Origin: Colwellia sp. Arc7-D
GTDB taxonomy: Bacteria > Pseudomonadota > Gammaproteobacteria > Enterobacterales > Alteromonadaceae
Length of the DNA: 64,000 bases
Direction of reading: 5' to 3'
Assembly: GCF_003061515.1 (NCBI RefSeq)
Contig: NZ_CP028924.1
Coordinates: 2,418,001 to 2,482,000 of the forward strand
Below are positions 42,746-53,518 of this stretch, piece after piece. Within the stretch, counting starts at the first letter, position 1. Every line of letters begins with the position of its first letter. The notes under the pieces were generated by a model. The model was not told where the DNA came from. It did no database searches and saw only the letters and a program-made list of their open reading frames with translations. The position numbers were made by a program, and so were the translations under genes.

Positions 42746-43348
42746 ATGGAATTTACAAATAAACGCACAATGCTAATTACGGCATCTTTATTATTGGTGT
42801 TGGCGATAACACAGGCTATTTTTACTGCTCTTTACACTGCTGAAATTAGTTTTTCAAGGCAGTTTGCATGGGGGCTAGAAGCATTGATATTTACTGTTCT
42901 TGTCGCCTTTGCTGGTGCAGCCATGGTGCAAGCAAAAAATTGTCAACTGGGATGGTCGGCTATTGCCTTTAGTGCTGTACTTAACATCGTGCAGGTGAGT
43001 ATTGGCCTGACTTTGTTTTCATCATTTGGAAAAGTTGCAGGTGAAATTGAAGGAGCGCAACCTTTAATTGGTGGCGTGGTTGCTTTGTCTTTCATGATTT
43101 ACTATGCAGCCAAAGTATTATTGGGGTTAGCAGCACTTGTTTTTGGAATGACAAGTATAGCTAAAGGTGGCAAAGCGATAGGAGGCCTTACAGCGTTAGC
43201 GGGTGGGGTTGCTATGTTTGCCAATGGCATTTTAATTACCTTTGGGCGTGATGGTTTTCTTCCATCTGGTGTCGCTGGCGCCTCGGGCATGATTGCGACG
43301 TTACTTCTAGCGATATGCTTGATAAGTATTTACCGTAAAGAAGACTAA
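42746..43348 (+). CDS. Multi-pass membrane protein of unknown function
   Basis: 200 residues with about six hydrophobic segments (around 8-28, 42-60, 68-88, 110-132, 140-156 and 170-196), so an inner-membrane protein; family not recognised. Glycine- and alanine-rich helices, no polar catalytic motif. AGAGGTAC precedes the ATG. It stands alone between two long non-coding stretches. Confidence 0.6.
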   Translation: MEFTNKRTMLITASLLLVLAITQAIFTALYTAEISFSRQFAWGLEALIFTVLVAFAGAAMVQAKNCQLGWSAIAFSAVLNIVQVSIGLTLFSSFGKVAGEIEGAQPLIGGVVALSFMIYYAAKVLLGLAALVFGMTSIAKGGKAIGGLTALAGGVAMFANGILITFGRDGFLPSGVAGASGMIATLLLAICLISIYRKED

Positions 43349-43945
43349 AACTTAATACCTCACGCGTGAAGTAGTCTTTATAAATAATGTATAAGCATCG
43401 GTGCATAGTGAATATACCGATGTTTGCATTTGCATTAGCCTTTGCCAAAAATAATTGCATGGACACCCCGTCTACATAAAATAAAGTAAAGTAAAGTGTC
43501 ACATTAAAATTTTAAATGGGTAATGAGATTCTCGCCCATTACGGCGTCAATACGCAAAACAGGTTAAAAAATAAAAGCACACCAGAAAAATTTTATTAGT
43601 ATTCACTTAAACCTACCTGTATAAAAATCATTTTGAAAAACAAATTATAATGACTAGCCTGATAAACTTTCTGAGCATTAGTAATATGAAAGTTCAATGA
43701 GTAGCTTAAAGCTTATAATAATTATTCTACCGAGCGACTAATTGTTACTTTACCCCCTTCAAAGCGTCTTTTCTTTGCTATTACAGTCCCCTTCTATTTT
43801 CGTATTCTAGATTAAGTAAAGTTAAGCAAGTGCTCTACTTTCGCTAATCATTAAACACCTGTATAATCGCGCGCATTATTTACATTTTTAAAGTATGAGT
43901 TAACGCTTTAACTTAACTCATCTAAACACTCGCTACGGAATTCAT
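43349..43945. other. Intergenic stretch with ybiT promoter
   Basis: 597 bp. The right end has TTTCGC, 17 bases, TATAAT (43862-43867) then GCGCGC, a probable promoter for ybiT. The rest is AT-rich with no assignable gene. Confidence 0.55.
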
Positions 43946-45538
43946 ATGTTAGCTGCAAACAATATTACCCAACAATTCGGTGCTAAACCGTTATTTGAAA
44001 ACATTTCACAAAAATTTGGTGGCGGCAACCGCTATGGTTTAATCGGCGCCAATGGCTGTGGTAAATCAACCTTTATGAAAATTTTGGGTGGTGATTTAGA
44101 GCAAACATCTGGCAACGTTGCCTTAGATCCAAACGAGCGCATTGGTAAACTTCGTCAAGACCAGTTTGGCTTTGAAGCAACTTCTGTTGTTGATACTGTA
44201 ATCATGGGTCATACCAAGTTGTGGGCGATAAAAGAAGAACGTGACCGCATTTACGCCTTACCAGAAATGAGTGAAGCTGATGGTATGCGTGCCGGTGATT
44301 TAGAAGCTGAATATGCTGAAATGGACGGTTACAGTGCAGAAAGTCGCGCTGGCGAACTATTAATGGGTGTAGGTATTCCTGTTGATCAACATTACGGTTT
44401 AATGAGTGAAGTTGCCCCTGGTTGGAAATTGCGTGTGTTATTAGCCCAAGCACTATTCTCAAACCCCGATATTTTATTACTTGATGAGCCAACCAACAAC
44501 CTCGACATACATACCATTCAATGGTTAGAAGAAACCTTGAACGCACGTGATTCAACCATGATCATCATCTCGCATGACCGTCACTTTTTAAACAGTGTTT
44601 GTACCCATATGGCTGATTTAGATTACGGTGAGTTACGTGTATTCCCAGGTAACTACGACGAGTACATGTTAGCGTCTACGCAAGCTAGAGCCCAATTGAT
44701 GTCTGACAACGCCAAGAAAAAAGCACAAATTGGTGAACTACAAGCTTTCGTGGCGCGATTTTCTGCCAATGCATCAAAAGCAAAACAAGCCACTTCTCGT
44801 GCTAAACAAATTGATAAAATTCAATTGGCCGATGTAAAGCCATCAAGCCGTGTTAATCCGTTTATTCGTTTTGAACAAGAAAAGAAATTATTCCGTAATG
44901 CCCTTGTTCTCGAGAATCTAAACAAGATCTTTGATGATAATAAGGTTTTAACTGACCTTAATATGATGATTGAAGTAGGCGAACGTGTGGCTATTATTGG
45001 TCAAAACGGTATTGGTAAAACAACATTTTTACGTACCATGATGGGCGAAGCTGAGTATCAACCCACGTCAGGTTTATACACTTGGTCAGAAAACGTTAAC
45101 ATTGGTTACTACGCACAAGATCATAGCCATGAATTTGAAAATGATATGACCTTATTCGAATGGATGAGTCAATGGCGTCAACCAACCGACGACGAACAAG
45201 CCGTTCGTAGTTATTTAGGGCGTTTATTATTCTCAGCTGATGACATTAACAAGTCAGTGAAAGTGCTTTCTGGTGGTGAACAAGGACGTATGCTTTTCGG
45301 TAAAATAATGATGCAAAAGCCTAATATTCTTGTTATGGATGAACCGACTAACCATATGGATATGGAATCTATTGAGTCACTAAACATGGCAATGGAGCAG
45401 TTTGAAGGCACTATTTTATTCGTCAGTCATGACCGTGAGTTTGTTTCAAGTTTAGCGACGCGTATTATCGAATTAGAAGATGGTGGATACACTGACTTTG
45501 CAGGTGGCTACGACGAATATTTAGCTTCTCAAGTATAG
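43946..45538 (+). CDS. ybiT: ABC-F ATPase, YbiT type
   Basis: 530 residues, no membrane segments. Two ATPase domains: Walker [15 protein letters not shown] and [13 protein letters not shown], Walker [13 protein letters not shown] and [12 protein letters not shown], with a charged linker between (about 250-300) rich in Lys/Gln. ABC-F proteins act on the ribosome (translation factor or ribosome protection). Length and the [13 protein letters not shown] signature suggest YbiT. Single gene with terminator. Confidence 0.93.
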   Translation: MLAANNITQQFGAKPLFENISQKFGGGNRYGLIGANGCGKSTFMKILGGDLEQTSGNVALDPNERIGKLRQDQFGFEATSVVDTVIMGHTKLWAIKEERDRIYALPEMSEADGMRAGDLEAEYAEMDGYSAESRAGELLMGVGIPVDQHYGLMSEVAPGWKLRVLLAQALFSNPDILLLDEPTNNLDIHTIQWLEETLNARDSTMIIISHDRHFLNSVCTHMADLDYGELRVFPGNYDEYMLASTQARAQLMSDNAKKKAQIGELQAFVARFSANASKAKQATSRAKQIDKIQLADVKPSSRVNPFIRFEQEKKLFRNALVLENLNKIFDDNKVLTDLNMMIEVGERVAIIGQNGIGKTTFLRTMMGEAEYQPTSGLYTWSENVNIGYYAQDHSHEFENDMTLFEWMSQWRQPTDDEQAVRSYLGRLLFSADDINKSVKVLSGGEQGRMLFGKIMMQKPNILVMDEPTNHMDMESIESLNMAMEQFEGTILFVSHDREFVSSLATRIIELEDGGYTDFAGGYDEYLASQV

Positions 45539-45566
45539 ACTTAGCTCACATTTAGCAATGCTTAAC

Positions 45567-45597
45567 AAGGTATCATGATCTTATTATGATACCTTTA
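45567..45597 (+). terminator. Terminator of ybiT
   Basis: AAGGTATCATGATC ... ATTATGATACCTTTATTTTT; near-perfect stem and T-rich tail. Confidence 0.8.
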
Positions 45598-45628
45598 TTT
45601 TTATTTAACGTTTATTAAAGGAGCTACT

Positions 45629-46471
45629 GTGCTCAGTTATCGCCATGCTTTTCACGCCGGAAATTTTGCTGATGTTTTAAAACACTCGGTATTAACCTTA
45701 GTACTCGAATATATGACCCGAAAAGAAAAAGGCTTTTATTATATTGATAGCCATTCGGGTGCAGGTATGTATCAACTAGCCGATGAATATGCACAAAAAA
45801 CAGGTGAATATAAAGATGGTATTGCCAAATTAATCGAGCAACAAGATTTACCTGAAGCCATTGAGCCTTACATTGATTTAGTCAAAGGCTTAAATCGTGA
45901 TCAAGATGAACTTTCTTTATATCCTGGCTCTCCTGGTATCGCTCGACAGTTTACCCGACGTCAAGACAGCGCACATTTATTTGAACTTCACCCTACTGAC
46001 ATTGAGCACTTAAAAGAATACAGTCAGCGTTGGAATAAGTCTCATGTTAAGCAATCTGACGGTTATCAAGGTGTTTTAGGCTTAGTACCACCACCAAACC
46101 GACGCGGTGTAGTGTTAATCGATCCGCCTTATGAATTAAAAGAAGATTACTTAAAAGCCGTTCGCACTATCGTTAATGCTTATAAGAAATTCGCAACCGG
46201 CACTTACATTTTATGGTACCCGATTGTTAAGCGTGAACTAGTTGAACAGATGCAAGACTCGTTCGTAAAAAGTGATGTACGTAATTTATTACAAGTAGAG
46301 TATTGCCAACAAGCTGATACACAAGAATACGGTATGACAGGTACAGGATTATTTATTGTAAATCCGCCATGGCAATTAAATAGCCAATTGAATGAAATAC
46401 TTCCTTATTTAAAAACCCATTTAGGTAGCGAAGAAAGTTCGTATTTTGTGAAACAACTTATCGATGAATAA
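45629..46471 (+). CDS. rlmJ: 23S rRNA (adenine2030-N6)-methyltransferase
   Basis: 280 residues from a GTG that follows AAAGGAG. RlmJ methylates A2030 of 23S rRNA using SAM. The N-terminal MLSYRHAFHAGNFADVLKH signature is strictly RlmJ; the SAM site is DSHSGAGMY and the catalytic DPPYE is at about 165. Single gene with its own terminator. Confidence 0.96.
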   Translation: MLSYRHAFHAGNFADVLKHSVLTLVLEYMTRKEKGFYYIDSHSGAGMYQLADEYAQKTGEYKDGIAKLIEQQDLPEAIEPYIDLVKGLNRDQDELSLYPGSPGIARQFTRRQDSAHLFELHPTDIEHLKEYSQRWNKSHVKQSDGYQGVLGLVPPPNRRGVVLIDPPYELKEDYLKAVRTIVNAYKKFATGTYILWYPIVKRELVEQMQDSFVKSDVRNLLQVEYCQQADTQEYGMTGTGLFIVNPPWQLNSQLNEILPYLKTHLGSEESSYFVKQLIDE

Positions 46472-46512
46472 GTCGTTTTAACAAATTAGTTTAGAATAAA
46501 CGTAGCTGAAAC

Positions 46513-46548
46513 TTAAGGTAAGTTATTTGCTGAATGACTTACCTTAAT
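46513..46548 (+). terminator. Terminator of rlmJ
   Basis: TTAAGGTAAGT, loop, ACTTACCTTAA; also usable by the minus-strand gene at 46570. Confidence 0.75.
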
Positions 46549-46569
46549 TATAGTTAATACTGCCAACAC

Positions 46570-47025
46570 TTATTGAACTACTATTCGCGGATCATAAGGG
46601 TTGGAATCACACCCTTCGACATTGACTTCATAATAATAGTCACCATCATTTTTTATTTTACAACGAACCTTTCCATCACGACCTGCACTGTAGTCACACC
46701 TTTTAAAAGGCGAACCATCAGTAAAGTTGATATCGAATTCATCACCTGTACTTGTTTGCCAAGAAATGTATTTCTCTTTTTTGGAACAGACACATTCGGG
46801 ATCATTCTTACAGGGGTTTTTATCTGCAGGGTATAACAAGGCGCAGTTACTTTCATGGTCTGATGGAACCACATTTATTGCGCAATGTGTAGATGGGTTA
46901 ACTTCAATTATTAGCTGCCTATCTTTGTTACTATTCGCTGCCATTGCGAATATAGAGCTAGACGCGATTAAAAACATTAATACTTTAACCATCGTACTTA
47001 TGGGTTTTACTTTTAGCGTATTCAT
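46570..47025 (-). CDS. Small secreted cysteine-rich protein
   Basis: 151 residues with a signal peptide (about 1-30, ends near MAANS). The mature part contains about eight cysteines (CAIN, SNCALL, NPCKNDPECVCSKK, KRCDYS, VRCKI, EGCDS), so a disulfide-rich periplasmic or secreted protein. The family is not recognised. It starts 28 bases downstream of the wHTH/TPR regulator, with AAGGAAG before the ATG, suggesting one transcript with it. Confidence 0.6.
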   Translation of the reverse strand: MNTLKVKPISTMVKVLMFLIASSSIFAMAANSNKDRQLIIEVNPSTHCAINVVPSDHESNCALLYPADKNPCKNDPECVCSKKEKYISWQTSTGDEFDINFTDGSPFKRCDYSAGRDGKVRCKIKNDGDYYYEVNVEGCDSNPYDPRIVVQ

Positions 47026-47053
47026 TGAATCTTCCTTATTCAGGTTAATAACA

Positions 47054-49486
47054 TCAAATAACTTCTTTCAACCAATGTTTATAGTCGTAAAATTGCGGGT
47101 CTGCCAATAAAAGCTTACTTGGGTAGCCTAAATTAATAGCTTTTTCAATAAACGACTTCAAAATATCTTCATCGAAACAGTTAATGGAAACGATTGCTAA
47201 GTCGTAATAAATATAAGGGTCTTTTAGGTTGTGATTAAGCGCAATGTTTTGGTGTTTTTTTGCTTGTTCACATTGTTTTAATTCAGAATAATAACGAGAA
47301 ATGAGTGCTTGAATATTAGGATCTTTATCATTAATTGTTGCATTTTTTTTCGCTAACTTAAGACCATTTTCGTAAGCAGAGTTTGCCTTTTCTGTACTAT
47401 TTTTACTGTATTTATATGCGTCACCTAAATTACCCCAAACTGTTGGGTCTAATGGAGATAACTCAGCACTTTGTAAATACATTTCGACCGCATTCTCATA
47501 CCGCTGCATAAAAAATAATACGGTACCTAAATTTGAAAAGGTTACTGCAGTGGGTTTAATGGCTAATGATTTTGACCAAGCAATATTAGCTTGTTCGAAA
47601 TCAAGCACCAGATAATAAACTGCGCCCAGCGCATTGTAGGCCATGGCAGTATTTTTATTGATTAAAATGACTTTGTTAAATTGACTTATCGCCTGTTCAT
47701 AACGACCTGAGTAAAATAAAAACAACCCATAATCATAATAATTTTGCCAATTACCCCGTTCTAAATCAATGGCTTGTTGATAGAAATTTTCAGCTTTATC
47801 ACTTTGCTCTTGTTTAGCATATAAAGCCGCTAATGATATATGTACCTCGCTTGATGTTGGCTTAATCAACCTTGCTTTGTTTAGATGTAGTTCAGACTTT
47901 TCATATTGGCCATTAACACGATACAAAGTACCTAATGCTAATTGAGATTCAAAAGATACAGTTTCATTACTTGCAATTAACTGACAAACATTCAGTGCCT
48001 TCTGGTATTCATTTGTATCATCGTTAAGCAAGTATTTATCTAAATAGGTCTGGCATAATGCTGACGATGCTTGAACAAAATCAGGGTCTAATTGCAGGGC
48101 ATTAATAAATAGCTCCTCTGCTGCAATTAAACTTGCCATACTTTTTGAATTTCTATATTTTTCCTTACCTTGCAAGTAAGCATCGTAAGCAGAGAAGTTT
48201 TCTGTCGGCATATAATTAACATTATTAACTGACTTATCACCCACGACCACTAAATGTAATGCGCTTATAATTTTGCGCGACAGTTCATTATAAAGTAAAA
48301 CCAAGCCATCGAATGACCCTACAGATTCATCCGACCAAACTTGAAAGCCGGTAACTACATCAGTCATGATAGTATTAATAATTAAAGTATCTTTTACCGT
48401 TTTAGATCTTCCTTCAACAATATATTTAACCCCCAAGTTATTTTTAATTTGTTCAATACTTGCTTCAGGATCCAAAGCATTAATTGCCCGAATAGAGGCG
48501 ACTTTAAAAACAGGCTTTAAGGCTAATAAGTTAATCAGTTCTTCTTGTAAGCCTGTAACAAAGTATTGATGATTATCAGTAGCTGAAGTATGAAATGGAA
48601 GAATTGCTACTGCATTTTCAATTACATTGACTATCGGTACCTTATTTTCCAGCGTCATATTAAGTGGTTGAATGGTACTTTCCGTTTCTATTTTTTTAAT
48701 TAAATGAGTAGAAATGTAATATATAAAAAATAAAATCAGCAAAACAAAAAAACTATCAACAGCGAATTGGCGATAAATAAATTTAGGTTGTTTATTATCT
48801 TCATTTGCAAATTTTTTTCTAAGTTTAAACTCCTTAAACCATTGAAAACTGATCACAATAGGAAAGCCTACCACTAAAGCTAAGGCGGCTAACTTCCCTC
48901 CCCATGTTGGTACATCAAAAATAGGTAATACAATTGAAAATACTTGTAATAAAACCCAAGAAACCACTAAATATGCCGCGCTAGCGTTAATAAGTCGGCT
49001 ACTTTTTAATAATGAAAAAGATAACTTCCATTTTTTGGCTGAGTGTCCACTTTGTTCTAGATCATCGTTAGAGAATGGCCAAATGCTATTAGTAGAAATT
49101 TTCTCTGTTGGTAAAAGCATACGGTAGCCTTTACGAGGGATTGTTTGAATATATGTCGGACATTCTTTGTGGTCATCAAGCACATGTCTAATTTCACTGA
49201 TGATATGAGTTACATTAGTTTTTGCTGCATGATTATCGCCCCAGCCAAAAGCTAGAATATCCTCACGAGAGACTATTTCACCATTAGTTGAAGCTAAAAA
49301 TAGTAAAACTTCCATCGCCTTGGGTGCTAAATGGTATCGCTGACCATTTCGGATGATTACACCTAAATCAGGCTCTACTACAAGACTGCCTATTTGGAAG
49401 CCTTGATGAAGCTCAGTATCTACACTGAAGTGCTGATTAACGGCTCCTAATAAAATGCTAGCTTCTTGTTCATTGTTGGTTGACAC
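47054..49486 (-). CDS. CadC-type transmembrane regulator: wHTH, membrane helices, TPR repeats
   Basis: 810 residues from a GTG. The N-terminal winged helix-turn-helix (about 25-130; LAPKAMEVLLFLASTNGEIVSREDIL, IQTIPRKGYRM) is the OmpR/CadC type. Transmembrane segments follow (about 166-185, 195-213, 240-258), then a periplasmic FlgO-like NSIAVLPF-type region and ten or so TPR repeats (about 430-800). Membrane-bound regulators of this layout turn periplasmic signals into promoter binding. The likely first target is its own operon with the secreted protein downstream. Confidence 0.85.
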   Translation of the reverse strand: MSTNNEQEASILLGAVNQHFSVDTELHQGFQIGSLVVEPDLGVIIRNGQRYHLAPKAMEVLLFLASTNGEIVSREDILAFGWGDNHAAKTNVTHIISEIRHVLDDHKECPTYIQTIPRKGYRMLLPTEKISTNSIWPFSNDDLEQSGHSAKKWKLSFSLLKSSRLINASAAYLVVSWVLLQVFSIVLPIFDVPTWGGKLAALALVVGFPIVISFQWFKEFKLRKKFANEDNKQPKFIYRQFAVDSFFVLLILFFIYYISTHLIKKIETESTIQPLNMTLENKVPIVNVIENAVAILPFHTSATDNHQYFVTGLQEELINLLALKPVFKVASIRAINALDPEASIEQIKNNLGVKYIVEGRSKTVKDTLIINTIMTDVVTGFQVWSDESVGSFDGLVLLYNELSRKIISALHLVVVGDKSVNNVNYMPTENFSAYDAYLQGKEKYRNSKSMASLIAAEELFINALQLDPDFVQASSALCQTYLDKYLLNDDTNEYQKALNVCQLIASNETVSFESQLALGTLYRVNGQYEKSELHLNKARLIKPTSSEVHISLAALYAKQEQSDKAENFYQQAIDLERGNWQNYYDYGLFLFYSGRYEQAISQFNKVILINKNTAMAYNALGAVYYLVLDFEQANIAWSKSLAIKPTAVTFSNLGTVLFFMQRYENAVEMYLQSAELSPLDPTVWGNLGDAYKYSKNSTEKANSAYENGLKLAKKNATINDKDPNIQALISRYYSELKQCEQAKKHQNIALNHNLKDPYIYYDLAIVSINCFDEDILKSFIEKAINLGYPSKLLLADPQFYDYKHWLKEVI

Positions 49487-49812
49487 GTATTGTAACCCTA
49501 CAAGAAAGAGTACAGCTTGCCTATTGGCAACTCTTTATAAATTTAATGGATTTTAAACTGTTATTAGTATTGTTTATATGAGAAAAAATAGCGAATAGCT
49601 GAATATGATAATGCAGCATTCAATGGCTTTATTTGGCATTATTTTCATAGAAGATAGTATTCGTAAATTGAATTTATGAGAGCTTAAAGAATGGAATGTA
49701 TTTTTAATTTCATGCTATAAAATAGAAAACCCACTTTCCTGTTTTATTTTTTATTAAAATTAAACAGGAAAGTGGGTTTGTAGGTATTATTAGCTAAACT
49801 CGCTATTGAAAT
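49487..49812. other. Intergenic region containing a strong terminator
   Basis: 326 bp between the DEAD-box helicase and regulator genes. It holds the regulator's promoter (unassigned) and the helicase terminator at 49727-49779. Confidence 0.5.
49727..49779 (-). terminator. Terminator of the DEAD-box gene
   Basis: AAACCCACTTTCCTGTTT and its exact complement flank a short AT-rich loop: an 18-bp perfect stem with T-rich flank. Confidence 0.85.
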
Positions 49813-51162
49813 TTAATCGACTTCATCAACATCATTATTTTCAATATTTTGTGGAGCAACCGTTTGCTTGCGTTTTAATACAGGTAAATCTCCAGCATCT
49901 TGCGCTAAAAAAGTATTTTTCACATTTTTCTTTGGCTTTGCTTTTTTAGTTACTACAACCGACTTTTTACTGTCTTTGGTTTTGCTATCAATTATTGGCT
50001 TTTTAGGTTTTATTCCTTTGAATTTAGCTTTTAAGCCTTCAACAGTATCAAAACTTAATTTTTGTTGTAAGAAGCCTTCAACGTTTTTAAAACTTATCCA
50101 GTCTTTTGGTCCAACAAAAGAAATAGCATCGCCCGTACTACCTGCTCGGCCCGTACGACCAATACGATGAACAAACTCTTCGGTGTGCTTTGGCATATCG
50201 AAATTAATAACGTGAGAAACATTAATTAAATCTAAGCCTCTAGAAGCTAAATCCGTGGTGATCAAGATTTTTTGTTGGCCTTTACTAAAGCCATCCATTA
50301 TCTGATTACGTTGGCCTTGGTTAAGCTCACCACTGAGGGCTACGGTACTAAGCCCTTGCTCAGATAATAAAGTAGAAAGCCTATCAGTGTCAGCACGAGT
50401 TGCCGTGAAAATAATCATTTGTTGATGATTCTCTGTGGCAATAAAGTGCGCAAGAAGCTTTTCTTTATGGCTTAAATTATCACAAAGATAAAAACGTTTG
50501 GTGATATCTTTGTGTTCAGTATGAGCACTACCAATAGCGATACGTTTTGGTTTTTTCAATAATGCTAAAGCAAAATCATTAACTTGTGCATGGTCTAAAG
50601 TTGCCGAAAACAGTAACGTTTGACGTTTACGGTGATCAGCTGCTTTATTAATTTGTGCCAACTGTTCTGCAAAGCCTAGATCTAGCATGCGATCAGCTTC
50701 ATCAAGAATGAGCAATTCTAAACCACTAAGATAAAAGTGACCTTGCGTTAAGTGATCTGCTAAACGACCTGGCGTTGCTACGATAAAATGAGGGTCTTTC
50801 TCAAGTACTTTTACTTGGTCGTTAAAGTTTTCGCCGCCAAGAATAAGAACTGCTTTGAAAGCTGAACCTGAAGTAAACATTCGTAATTGTGTAAAAACTT
50901 GTTTAGCTAATTCTCGGGTTGGCGTTAATATAAGTACACGAGGATCTCGTTTGCTTAATGCACGATTCTTTGACAATCGCTGCATGGCAGGAATAATAAA
51001 TGCTAACGTTTTACCTGAGCCTGTTTTAGATGATGCTATTAAATCATGACCAGTCATAGCAGCAGGAATTGCTTGCTGCTGGATCTCAGTAGGTGCATTA
51101 AAACCTAAATGTTCTACTGTTGACATTATTTTACTATCTAAACCAAAATCACTAAACTGCAA
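49813..51162 (-). CDS. DEAD-box ATP-dependent RNA helicase
   Basis: 449 residues. All helicase motifs are present: Q motif FNAPTEIQQQAIP, Walker A SSKTGSGKT, PTRELA, GG, TPGR, DEAD, SAT, then FTATRADTDR, TTDLASRGLD and HRIGRTGRAG. A basic, unstructured tail (about 375-449) with Lys-rich stretches follows, typical of cold-adapted RNA helicases acting in ribosome assembly or RNA decay. RhlE/SrmB-like; the subfamily cannot be fixed by eye. Confidence 0.93.
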   Translation of the reverse strand: MQFSDFGLDSKIMSTVEHLGFNAPTEIQQQAIPAAMTGHDLIASSKTGSGKTLAFIIPAMQRLSKNRALSKRDPRVLILTPTRELAKQVFTQLRMFTSGSAFKAVLILGGENFNDQVKVLEKDPHFIVATPGRLADHLTQGHFYLSGLELLILDEADRMLDLGFAEQLAQINKAADHRKRQTLLFSATLDHAQVNDFALALLKKPKRIAIGSAHTEHKDITKRFYLCDNLSHKEKLLAHFIATENHQQMIIFTATRADTDRLSTLLSEQGLSTVALSGELNQGQRNQIMDGFSKGQQKILITTDLASRGLDLINVSHVINFDMPKHTEEFVHRIGRTGRAGSTGDAISFVGPKDWISFKNVEGFLQQKLSFDTVEGLKAKFKGIKPKKPIIDSKTKDSKKSVVVTKKAKPKKNVKNTFLAQDAGDLPVLKRKQTVAPQNIENNDVDEVD

Positions 51163-51385
51163 GCTTACTCTCCACGTTAATTAACTGGTGTTTTATTATT
51201 ACATTGACACATAAAGATATTCATTGGCTTATTATAACCTGTAAACTTCAACATTAAGCCAAACTATTTAATCAATAAGCAAAATATTTTACTACTGGGT
51301 TTTTGATAACTATTTATCTACGTTTTATATTGTTAATAAATAAACTTCATCGTGTCACTTACTGCGGATTAAAACAAATAAATTA

Positions 51386-51886
51386 ATGAATATGAAGCTC
51401 GAATCATCGCCGTACAAAGTTGTAGAAGCGTTAAAATCAGATAAAAAAGATATTATGAGGTTTTATAAATCACAACAATACTCTGCTAGATTTATTGGCA
51501 AAGATCATTGCTACATAGTTAAACTTAATAACAAAATTGTAGCGAGCGTTATATTATCTGCAGGTCAAGTATGTGGTGATTATTGGTTATTACATGGCTT
51601 AGTTATTGATAAAGTAATGCGTGGTAAAAAAATAGCGAGTGTGATTTTACAAGCAATTATAAATAGTGAACATCTTGGATCTAAATTCAAAAAGATAATC
51701 TGTTTCGCTGATGTTGCATTACAAGGGCTTTATATAAAGAATCTCTTCGTTACTTATAATTCTACTGCCGAAATAAAAACACTACCGCAAGAGCTCAGGC
51801 AACGACTTAACCGTTATCAAAGCAAACAACCAAACCTTCACTGTTATTTATATAGTAACCACTCTGGTATCACTAGCCAAAATTAA
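51386..51886 (+). CDS. GNAT family acetyltransferase
   Basis: 166 residues. The GNAT acetyl-CoA region is recognisable: YWLLHGLVIDKVMRGKKIASVILQAIIN (motif A; MRGKKIA as the pyrophosphate loop). No acceptor can be inferred. Single gene between the helicase and folD. Confidence 0.8.
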   Translation: MNMKLESSPYKVVEALKSDKKDIMRFYKSQQYSARFIGKDHCYIVKLNNKIVASVILSAGQVCGDYWLLHGLVIDKVMRGKKIASVILQAIINSEHLGSKFKKIICFADVALQGLYIKNLFVTYNSTAEIKTLPQELRQRLNRYQSKQPNLHCYLYSNHSGITSQN

Positions 51887-51988
51887 CCCACTTACGTTTC
51901 TACTTATGACGATTAACACCTTGCTAGTTGGGTACTGTAAAATATCAGAGAGTTATAGAGATAATGTTAACCATAGCTATTTATAAAA

Positions 51989-52852
51989 TTATGTAAGATA
52001 GCGTTTAGTCGCTACCAGGGTGTTTTTCAATAAACAAGCGATGGTCATCGGTCCTACACCGCCAGGAACTGGTGTAATTGCACCACACTTAGTAACGACA
52101 TTATCGTAGTCAACGTCACCAACTAATCTGGTTTTACCATCTTCGGTTATAATGCGGTTAATGCCTACATCAATAACCGTAGCTCCCTTTTTCACCCAAT
52201 CAGCTTTAACAAACTGAGCAATACCAACAGCAGCTACTAAAATATCTGCTTGCTTACACACTTCATCTAAATTCTTTGTTTTTGAATGAGCAATCGTAAT
52301 CGTACAGTTTTCTTGCAAAAATAACATAGCGACAGGTTTACCAACAATATTAGAACGACCAATAATGACAGCATGTAAACCAGTTAAGTCTTCACCTATA
52401 TGATGTTTAGCTAGTAAAACACAACCTTGAGGCGTACATGGAACGAGTGCATTACTTTCACCATTAAATAATCTACCTGAGTTAACCGCATGAAAGCCAT
52501 CAACATCTTTATCTGGGTTAATAGCGGAAATAACAGCACTTTCATTTAGATGCTTTGGTAAAGGTAATTGAACGAGAATACCATGCACACTAGTATCATT
52601 ATTAAGTTGTTCTAATTGCTGCAATAAATATTGCTCAGTGGTATTAGCAGGTAATAATATCTCGTTAGAGATCATACCAACCTCTTGCGTTTGTTTAACT
52701 TTATTCTTAACGTAAATATGGCTAGCGGGATCGTCCCCAACGATAATGACAGTCAATAAGGGTTGTACACCGTGTTTCGCTTTTAACTCGGCAACTTCAA
52801 CAGTTAATTTTTCTCTTAATTCTTTGGCTATTAACTTTCCATCTATATTCAT
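51989..52852 (-). CDS. folD: Bifunctional methylenetetrahydrofolate dehydrogenase / cyclohydrolase
   Basis: 287 residues. Converts 5,10-methylene-THF to 5,10-methenyl-THF and then 10-formyl-THF with NADP. Landmarks: catalytic-site [13 protein letters not shown] (Lys), VQLPLPKHL, the PDKDVDGFH loop, [11 protein letters not shown] for NADP and [14 protein letters not shown] at the C-terminus. Full length. Confidence 0.97.
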   Translation of the reverse strand: MNIDGKLIAKELREKLTVEVAELKAKHGVQPLLTVIIVGDDPASHIYVKNKVKQTQEVGMISNEILLPANTTEQYLLQQLEQLNNDTSVHGILVQLPLPKHLNESAVISAINPDKDVDGFHAVNSGRLFNGESNALVPCTPQGCVLLAKHHIGEDLTGLHAVIIGRSNIVGKPVAMLFLQENCTITIAHSKTKNLDEVCKQADILVAAVGIAQFVKADWVKKGATVIDVGINRIITEDGKTRLVGDVDYDNVVTKCGAITPVPGGVGPMTIACLLKNTLVATKRYLT

Positions 52853-53084
52853 TATGATTCACATTTTCCATCAAAAATAAGGGAGGCAACTGCGCTAAAA
52901 TAAAACGCTGATTAATAGCTTATCCTATGTAAAATAACTTTGAATTAAAAGCACTTAGATAAAAATTTAAAGATTAATAAGATATAGAATAGTAGAACAA
53001 CGTAGTCGAGAGAATAAAAGTGGTCATGTCACACTATAGTTATTTTATTTTTAACCACCATTTGTATTTTATAAACGACAGAAA

Positions 53085-53515
53085 GCAAAAAACCCGTTAC
53101 ATCAGTAACGGGTTTCTATAAATAGAAGCATAGCAATGACGCGCAAGTCCTACATGGATGTAGGTTAGTAGAGTAATGCAGGAGCAATGATGTGCAGGGA
53201 TGCACTAATGCCGTGAGCACATGGATGTGCAGGAACGGCGTCCCTTTCACATAACGAGTTTTAGTTTATAAATTCCAGACAGCAAAAAGCCCGACTCTTT
53301 CGAATCGAGATCTTCTTAATAGAAGCCTAGCAATGACGTGCAAGTTCCTACATGGATGTAGGTTAGTAGAGTAATGCAGGAGCAATTACCGAGATGCACT
53401 AATGCCGTGAGAACATGTATGTGCAGGAACGGTGTCCCTCTCACATAACGAGTTTTAGTTTATAAATTCCAGACAGCAAAAAGCCCGTCACTATCGTAAC
53501 GGGCTCTTCTAAATA
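53085..53515 (-). repeat. About 195-bp degenerate tandem repeats of the 5S/terminator end of the rRNA operon
   Basis: The string agaagc-tagcaatg, which at 53512-53529 forms the terminator-to-5S junction, recurs at 53124-53138 and 53321-53335 with spacings of 197 and 194 bp. Each unit carries the terminator hairpin (CCCGTTACTGATGTAACGGG, then a decayed and a good version) and a tract of short inverted repeats (catggatgtagg, gtgcagg, gatgcact). The 5S gene body itself is absent from the two outer units. Confidence 0.8.
53476..53510 (-). terminator. Terminator of the rRNA operon
   Basis: GAGCCCGTTACGATAGTGACGGGC-type stem with T tail on the minus strand, directly after the 5S gene. Confidence 0.9.
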
Positions 53516-53518
53516 GAA

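Noticed and set aside
42185..43945. Small RNA or missed gene in the two long gaps around 42746-43348
   Set aside because: No conserved pattern or strong hairpin visible; only the ygiQ terminator and ybiT promoter could be supported.
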